A stretch of 64,000 nucleotides of DNA from Isoetes taiwanensis. Its lineage: Eukaryota > Streptophyta > Lycopodiopsida > Isoetales > Isoetaceae. Under the pieces are notes generated by a model, which made no database searches, was not told the DNA's origin, and saw only the letters and a program-made list of their open reading frames with translations. The DNA lies in assembly GCA_021234155.1 (NCBI GenBank), contig JAJEKV010000063.1, positions 1,398,947 through 1,462,946 on the forward strand. The letters run 5' to 3'. Below are positions 56,625 through 64,000 of the stretch, in pieces. Within the stretch, counting starts at the first letter, position 1; each line of letters begins with the position of its first letter. Made by a program: the position numbers and the translations under genes.

Positions 56625-58560
56625 AATCTAGTTAGAATTTGTAGTTAGTCTAGTTTAGTTTACTTTTGAGTTGATCATAAGTGCAAAATATAAAAAACAA
56701 AGAAATAAAAGACAAAAAATGAGTGTAGAAGTACTTCGAGTATTAGTTTGAGGTCATTATGCAATTAGACAAAGAAAATGATTAAATTAGTGTTATTTAT
56801 GCTTAAGTGATCTACTACTGAAACAAATGCATAAATGGAGATGTATGCAGGTTCCAGCTTATACAAGGCCAAAATTCTGGATTTTTATTGCTAAAGTCTT
56901 TGCTTTCCATGCAGGAGCATCTGAAGAATAGAATAGAATAGAATAGCATCTGAAGGATAACCTCACACATTTCATCTTCACAAATTCATTTTATATTCTT
57001 CCAGATTTCTCCAGATTTGATGCTGCTACCATTCCTGCCATAACAACAGCTCATTGTACTAACAAGCATCTTGTCACATGCAGGATCATCCTTCACACAT
57101 TCATTTTATAATAATCTGCTCAAGAGTTGCCCCTGATCCATATAAGCCACTTCTGTTTTATTATTCCCTATCAGATTCATTGAACTGCTATCATATTTCC
57201 ATCCAGCAGTTCTACTTGTTCTAACTACAATCATATTTGCCATGCAGGTTCACCTGTTCAAGACATTCATAATCATATACACCTCATCTGGCCCACTTAT
57301 TCTTTGCTCTCATCCATTGCAGGATCATAGGTTGCCAACCATATCTTCATATTGGCAACTAGCAAGAACTTCAGATTATTCATCTGCATCCTTTTTGTTT
57401 GTCATGATGCTGCCACATTTTGGCAGCATAGAAGAGCTTTGCACATAATGACATATCTTTGCTTGCATATTGACTTAAGCATTTGAGTACGAGTACTACA
57501 GATTTGAAGACACACATCCCTGAAGATCACAAGTAGACACTTGCTTGAAGAGCCAAGGAAAGGACATTCATTGAAGATCACACAAGCAAAACAAGGAAGA
57601 AAGATTCAAGCAAATCAAATTAGAATTTGAAGATTGGAAGACCCCATAAGTAGACTTGGTATGTGGCTAATTTGAGTTCTTGGCATGAGTGCTATTTCAC
57701 ATGGTTCACTACTTGAGTTCACCACCTTATTCCTATCCAAGATACTTTGCTTACCTCATATTCCATGTCTCCCTTCATCTCCCTTAGCAAATTTGGCAAA
57801 TAGCCTTTTCTCTAGTCAAAACATATCACTCATGCACCATTCATACACTACAACCACACAATACCTCCACCATCTTGAAAAGGCAAAAAACTCCACTCAA
57901 TTTGGCCTATCCCATGATCTAAGTTCATATTCTCTCTTTAAAAATCAAAGTAGAGAGAGAAAGTGCACCATTTCCCAAGAAAAGCATGAAGAAATCAAAT
58001 AGTCGAGTTAATGCATAAGGGTTGCAAACTTATGTGCACTAGTGCCAAATTGATCCATGCCACCATCTAAAGTTGCCAAATCACCACCACAATATACCAT
58101 GCACCATCCACATCACCACCAAGCATGCCATGTCATCACATACATGTCACCCTTCATAAAAATTCATTCTTTCAAAATATTTGACCTAAGAAAAGTCATT
58201 TCGACACTTAGGGGAACATGTCATCATTACATTATGCCACATCATCACTAAATGCCTCCACATCATCCTACACGTGTCACACACATCATTTCCACCTCAC
58301 AAAAAAGTTTTGACTAGAAAAAAGACATTTTGCCAACTCACTTGACACATCATCATCCCATATTGCCATGTCATCTTCCATTTGCCAAGTCATCATACTA
58401 ACTTGCCACTTCATCAATTTTATCCCATTTTGAAGCAAAAATGCCAAATGTCCTTTTGCAGAAAAAGATTCTTCCATGTCATAGAACATAAAAAAAGATT
58501 CTATGTGAAAAAAAGAATTTTCAAAAAAGACCTTGTTTTGACCTTCATTTTTGAGTTATT
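56625..58560 (+). other. gypsy-3 3' noncoding region
   Basis: No gene. It has repeated TGCAGGA/TTCATCC-type units (56,920-57,330), AATAGAATAG repeats, and an AAGATTGGAAGACCCCATA stretch shared with gypsy-2. From 58,050 to 58,420 it is rich in CCA, CATCA and TGTCATCA words, a low-complexity block. Confidence 0.55.
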
Positions 58561-61500
58561 GTGAATCGTGCCAAGGTTCAAAAAAATAAAAAAAAGTTCC
58601 TATCTACCCCTCCCCGGGGCAACCACGGCCTAGTCACTCATTCCATCCAGTCTTCCCCCGCCACGTGGTGCCTCTGGGCATGTGAGCTGGCAACGTGCCA
58701 GACATCACGTGGAGACAGTATGTAGTTATTGAATATACGCGTCAAACCATGCTATATATACCCGATCTACCAGATGCAAAAACGCCTGTGGGATATATCA
58801 GCAAGAATCTCAAGAACCCTAAAATATCTGTCATGCCAAGATATGGATTTCTTCAATGATCTGGCTATCTAATTATTGCTAAATGCTCCCGGATTGACTT
58901 ATTATATGCCAAGAACACTCAAATTAAGAAAAAAGACAAAAAATTAAGCCAGATTTGCCAAGAACGGACCAAAACAGAGGATTATGGAAAAGGGGAATTG
59001 TTCACAGAGAATCTCGAGGGCTTTGGGCGCATGAACTGATCGAGATCACTCATTTTGAGACCGGTTTGAATGAATGCTGCTTGAATTTGCCTTCCTTGCT
59101 TCAGAATCCATAGATTACTTGAAGCAACCAGATTATTTGTTGTCTTGAAGACTATTTTGATCCTGTGCCCAAGACTACAGAGTTTGGGAATCTCTTTTAT
59201 GATTGTGTGATATTGATTTGAATGAAAATCTGACCCTTGGTATTACAAGTAAAGTTCAATTTGCATTCAACTTACCAAACAAGGTAAAATAAAAGGTAAA
59301 AACGATATTTGAAGGTAATTTGTTTATCAGAAGCATATTATAGATCAGGTCACATTATATCTCATTCTGTTGATCAAATTTCATAATAAAAACTAGATTA
59401 AGTTGCATTCAAAATCAAACAAAGTGAACATTTGAGAGGTTTTGTGATTGCATATAGAGCAATGCATAAATAGAGAGCCATTCAGTAAGTAAACAAGGTG
59501 CTGCGCACGGAGGGTTGCCCTCCATGGCCAGAGGGTATTTTTGCACAATCATACCTATACCATGTCGCAAAGAGCGGGCTTGAAGTCTGTCCAGATGTGG
59601 TCGAGCGGCGTCGCGGAGCGCATGGCGGCTTTGACTTGTTGGACTTCTTGGGTTAAAAAAAAAAAAGGGAAGGGGGATACAAAAGAATGGAAAAGCGGAG
59701 AAAGACAAAAGATAAATAAATAGATAGAATAGAATATTATAAATAAATAGATAGAATATTTGATTAGAAAAAAAAAAGGAAGGGGAAAGGTATAGAACAT
59801 TTAACATCCGACCAACTAGGAAAAATGGGAAGGGGGAAAAACTCAAACGTTTTAACAGTGGAGTACATTTAAATTATTAATGTTCTTTTCTCTCATTACT
59901 ACTATGTATGATTTACCAGTTTAACTTATGCCCAACAACAGTGGCACTGTTTCTAGTCAAAAATAAAAAGAGACTCTTAGAACACTCTTCTCAGGTGCCC
60001 CCAACCTGACCTCAAAAAAGAAAAAAACAAGGAACCAAATCGAAGCTTGTTCTAGATGACGATCTCAACCTCGTTCAAATTTTTAGGGTGAGAAGCTTCT
60101 TCACATGTGAAGGTAGCCTTATTTTGGTGTGCTATCAATAAGGATTTCAAACATAAAAGAAAACTTAGCGGTGAGATCCAAAAGTAGTTAGTAGCACAAG
60201 CCGTCGACATTTAAAGGCAACATCATGAAGTCGTCTTCCATACCAACCGCCCCGCGTTAATATCTCAATTTCCTAGCTTGATGCTAACAACTAGTTATGT
60301 CAATCACTAAGAAGTCTTGCATATCTTCTAATGCTTTAATGGAACATCATACTAGTAGACCAAGTACCAACAAGGGGTTTGAGTTTTTAGTGCTCAATGG
60401 TCCGGAGTCTAGGGTTGCCAAAAGAAAAAATCAACTTATAAAGGGCGCTGCCCACTGGCCACGTTTGAATTTTCAAACTATTGAAGACATTTCTCTTCCA
60501 CACCAGCCTCTTCAACAATGTAGGGACAGAAAAATCGGTGTGAGAGGAAAAATGCCCCTATTTTTTTGTCTTCAAATTAAAATGCTGATATCACGTCTTC
60601 CGTGATCAACCATCACAACATGGTCGATCACATCATACGTGATCGCCATTTTTACATCTTCGCCGCTGCAGCATGCTACATAGATCCGTTATACTGCGGA
60701 TCGCTTGTTATATCCGACACCGGGTTGATCGGGATTTTCCCCGCTCTTTTTGTGTAGCCCGTAATTCGCCGTTCATCAATATCCGCATTGTTCAAAAATA
60801 AAGTTTCAATTTGATGCGATTTGAGCTATCGAGCAATCTATTTTGCAATAAACGTAAGAACTTGTCTTTGTATATATCAATATCACATTACATTATGACC
60901 ACATCAATTAATTCATCCCATGCAAATCATGATCCCTAGTACTTATCATTAAATCCCCGCTTTTTTACCTTGACTTGTAGCTGCAGAAACTTCACGTAAT
61001 TAATAGCTTTCTCTAGCATTGTCACTAAATCAACACCGCAAAACGGCCACCCAATGCATGTTATAAATCAGCGGGCTTATTCTTGATGTAAATGGATGCA
61101 TAATTAACGTGGAAATCGAAAGGACTTGCCTTGGATCCATTGAGTCGTCGGAGGATGCGACCTAATAACTCCAGAGCTGAACGTAGCATCCATTCTTCCG
61201 GGAGCTTCGTGAAAATAACCTCGGATGCATCTAGCACAATCACATCGCATTCTAGGACTCTACAAAATACAACTCTTCGAAGCATATTCAAAGCAAGTTT
61301 GCAAGTAGAATCTTGTATCTTCTAAATAGGTCCGCACGCCTTTTTTCGCTAACTACTGACTATGCCGTGAGGTGTGAACTGTTGGAAATGCTATCGGCAT
61401 GTTGGAATGCGATCAACATGACAAAGATAACATGAAAAATTAAGTAGAATATGAAGTAAAATATAAAATGAATCTGCATGGCTACTTACTTGTCTTGTTG

Positions 61501-61735
61501 CATATGGGCAGAAAACCCGGATGTATATCAAATGTATTCAGCAACTCAACTTGAATGTGCAGTCAAGATTGTAAGATTGTAAGGTGGGATCAAGCTATCA
61601 AGGCAACTCGTGAAAAAATAAAAGCATGAATAAATAATGCAGAGCGAGAAGCACATGGAAGCATAGAGAATGCAGAGCAAAGGGCGATTCTAAGAAGGTA
61701 TAAAGCCAAGAGCCTATGCACGCATAGAGAATGTA

Positions 61736-61834
61736 GAGCCAAGCTAAGCTCGACCATTGCGAGACATGAACAATGCAAACTCACAAATAGTGGAGCCTAT
61801 AAGCGTAAGCGGATGCTAACAGATCCCCGATCCT
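61736..61834. repeat. direct repeat of about 98 bp, copy 1
   Basis: GAGCCAAGCTAAGCTC to GATCCCCGATCCT. It contains ACAATGCAAACTCACAAATA and matches 61,954-62,052 with few differences. Confidence 0.92.
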
Positions 61835-61953
61835 ATGTGCATAGGCTATGTTGCCAAATGTAAGAGAACATCTTATCTCATTAAGCCACCAAAGCTAAAT
61901 TTTGCACGTGATGCCGTTATTTTCTACTTAGAAGCCAGCAAATATTTCAAAAA

Positions 61954-62052
61954 GGAGCCAAGCTAAGCTCAGCCATTGCAGACATGAACAATGCAAACTC
62001 ACAAATAGTGGAGCCTAAAAAGTAGAAGCGGATGCTAACAGATCCCGATCCT
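61954..62052. repeat. direct repeat of about 98 bp, copy 2
   Basis: See copy 1. The copies are 218 bp apart. Confidence 0.92.
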
Positions 62053-64000
62053 AAAAAAAAGCGGGGAAAAAGGTCGATGTGGACATCCGAATTTGAACAA
62101 GATCAACTGGGGCAACGCTTTCGGGCTATGGCATAAAGATTTGTGAAACTCGTGACTACTACTCGCCATCTTTGATTGCTTGATTCAAGCCTTCCTATCA
62201 ACGACTTTACGCCTCTTGAAAGCTAAAATTTGCCCTTGCTTCCTTTTTTTCACCGCACCACGGTCCGTGGCTGCCTCTGTTGCCTGATAAGTGCAACCTT
62301 TCAACAAAAATTTATGTCTTCAGTTGCATTTTTTCTGCATGACACTGTTGCCCATCGCCTGAAATTCGCCCATTTACCTTGCTTAATCTATGAAAAATTC
62401 TAAGGATAACCTGATACTCTCTTTCCCTCTATAACCCCAATTCATAGTTCCTATCTCCGGCAGAAGACAGAAACTTGGGCCAAACAAACACAACCGCCAT
62501 AGCTCTGCTTGTGCTTTGAGCCGGAAAGGGGTTGCCGTGAAAAATTCAGACGCATTGATTTCGAGCAAAAGTGCTGACTACCCAAAAGAGTTTGCGCAAC
62601 AGGCCAACTGGGTCGGAACAAAAAATTAATCTGGAAGCAATCTGATGGAATTCGCAGTCAAGGCCGAAAGCCCTGGAGCTGTGCCCTTGTTTTATCTGGC
62701 TTTTCCAAACAAACACAGTCGCTATAGCCTTGCTTGTGCTAAGGAAATGTTCATCCTCTCTGTAGCCTAAACACACACTGCCTATTACGTCTACAAATTT
62801 AACTAAGCAACCCCTGAAACCCGCAAATTTATCCTTGGTGCAGCTTTGTGCTCTTTAGATTTAGAGTTCAAAGGGATTTATACAGTTTTGTGCTCTCTAG
62901 AATTACAGTCAATTCAATTTAACGATGGAAGCGTACCTGGGTTTACCTGGGTCGTCTTTTTTATTCTTGGCCTAGCCTCGGCAAAGAAGGCGTTATTCTG
63001 CAACGCTCAAATCGTAAGGGTAATTTTACAAATTCTTGTCGACTTGAATTCTTCGCAACATCGGCTGTGAATTGCCTTCTAACAGTTATTGCCTGTAGGT
63101 TACAGGCTCCAGGTTCCCAATTTATGAATTTGCACAGCCTCCAGGTTACAGGCGCACCAGGCAAAAGCATCTGTGCTTGCCTTTGAAAACCGAAGCAAAG
63201 GCTATATGCCCAAAGCACTCAAAGCAGAGGTCGCCAAATCTGTAAAAATACAGAGCTATGGAATAGAACAACCACAAAGAAACTCCAAGCTCGGCTAGGT
63301 TAGCCGGTTTGCACAGCATCCACCCGACAACGCTGGCGACCTAACACTTACAGGCACCAGCCAGTTTTTAGCAGTCACCAGTATATGCTAGGCATATGCC
63401 GGCATATACCTGGATATGCCCATATACCCACATAAACGAGGGTTTGCCCCCCTAGGGGCAACCCAAAAAGCATAAAAATTCGAAAAGACATAAAAAAAAG
63501 GGGCAATCTGAAATAGCCTGTTCTTGATTTTGTTATATAGCATAGCAATTCCTAGGTAGAAATTCCATCTAGAAGACTCCTCCTGTAATTTTGATCAAAT
63601 AAGCAGTACTCCCTTGATTGCAGACCACTAGAAGTTGTAAAGAATCTTCAAAGCTCAAAAAGGATTAGCAAAAATTAACTTGCAAAAAATTGCTTGCTGT
63701 TTTCTCACTGTGACAGTCAGTTTGCAAAAAACTTGAATTTCAAGGCTTTCCTGCATCCGCTTTTGCAAAAGGATTATTTGATCCTTGTGTACAGACATCT
63801 CAGAGAAAGAATCAAGTGTCAGAGCTCAAAAAAGATTCATACCCTTCGATCTGCAAAAAATTGCTCACTACCAGGGATATTGACTCATTTTTGACCCAGT
63901 CAGAAGTGAACTTTTGAGTGATCTCTGCAAATCTTTTTGCATCTGACTTTTAACCTTGCATTCCTTGAGACTTTGAGCAGTCTTATCAACTGAAATCATG

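Larger units (their letters stand above)
50462..58560 (+). mobile_element. Ty3/gypsy element (gypsy-3), same family as gypsy-2, 5'-truncated
   Basis: It starts inside the gag-protease linker (LLKNSQISVDLLTFLKIAPS matches gypsy-2), then protease, RNase H, RT, vestigial RNase H, integrase and a long 3' noncoding region. The 5' LTR and gag are missing, and the right end is approximate. It carries a poly(A) LINE fragment, a roughly 1.6-kb unidentified insertion, and a small non-LTR insertion replacing the RT core. Confidence 0.85.
58561..64000. other. noncoding region, possibly LTR-derived at the left
   Basis: A TATA-like CTATATATA lies at 58,752-58,760 after a GC-rich stretch and may be the promoter of a gypsy LTR, but no partner LTR or terminal repeat was found. 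From 59,680 there are AT-rich AATAGATAGAATA runs. 60,600-60,660 has GTGATC/GATCAC inverted words. 62,470-62,500 and 62,705-62,740 share CCAAACAAACACA...GCTTGTGCT. I see no supported gene to the window end. Confidence 0.45.

Noticed and set aside
59555-59655. Short minus-strand frame with AMRSATPLDHIWTDFKPALC wording
   Set aside because: Looks coding-like but is isolated, short and without a recognised family; not enough to call a gene.
63640-64000. Possible start of another gypsy LTR at the right edge
   Set aside because: T/G-rich wording is vaguely LTR-like, but no repeat partner, primer site or terminal motif is visible in the window.

Overview
The window looks like a repeat-rich intergenic stretch of a large land-plant genome. 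I find no intact host gene. Almost everything recognisable is a transposable element: two Ty1/copia elements with tRNA-iMet-type primer sites (TGGTATCAGAGC), three Ty3/gypsy elements plus one gypsy-type LTR, a DIRS/Ngaro-like retroelement, at least five non-LTR (LINE) copies, a hAT-like DNA transposon, and a degenerate DUF7869-like (transposase-derived) gene. The copia and gypsy lineages indicate a plant. A DIRS-like element together with LINEs carrying coiled-coil/RRM-type ORF1 proteins is unusual for flowering plants, so I lean (low confidence) towards a non-seed plant such as a fern.

Layout. 1-3.3 kb: a decayed Ty3/gypsy gag-pol (minus) running off the left edge, then an unrecognised broken coding stretch (3.46-4.33 kb, minus). 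4.33-12.7 kb: a DIRS/Ngaro-like element (minus) split by a 5,506-bp copia element (copia-1, plus, perfect GTAAA target duplication). 12.8-28.5 kb: a chain of four same-strand LINE copies (A, B, C, D, minus) joined or bounded by (CT)n/(GA)n tracts. LINE-D is split by a very young copia element (copia-2, minus), which itself carries a 191-bp non-LTR insertion. A small Myb/SANT-like reading frame sits between LINE-A and LINE-B. 28.5-30.8 kb: gypsy 3'-end sequence and a 1.6-kb LTR. 30.8-33.8 kb: AT-rich noncoding DNA. 33.8-34.5 kb: the 3' end of another LINE. 34.5-36.3 kb: the DUF7869-like pseudogene. 36.3-39.4 kb: noncoding. 39.4-49.9 kb: a hAT-like gene interrupted by a 9.2-kb gypsy element (gypsy-2) with 1.14-kb LTRs. 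50.5-58.6 kb: a related 5'-truncated gypsy (gypsy-3) with its own insertions. 58.6-64 kb: noncoding DNA with short direct repeats.

Three points matter most. (1) Every (CT)n-tailed LINE in the chain ends in the tract, and three of four also start directly at one, so the tracts look like both tail and landing site, or like junctions of head-to-tail copies. (2) Several LINE 3' ends carry a two-part hairpin just before the simple-repeat tail, with base changes that keep the pairing. (3) gypsy-2 and gypsy-3 both carry a complete-looking second RNase H (D-E-D-D) between protease and reverse transcriptase, while the usual RNase H after the RT has lost its catalytic residues.

All sequence identities, junctions and target duplications were read by eye. 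No alignment or database search was run.
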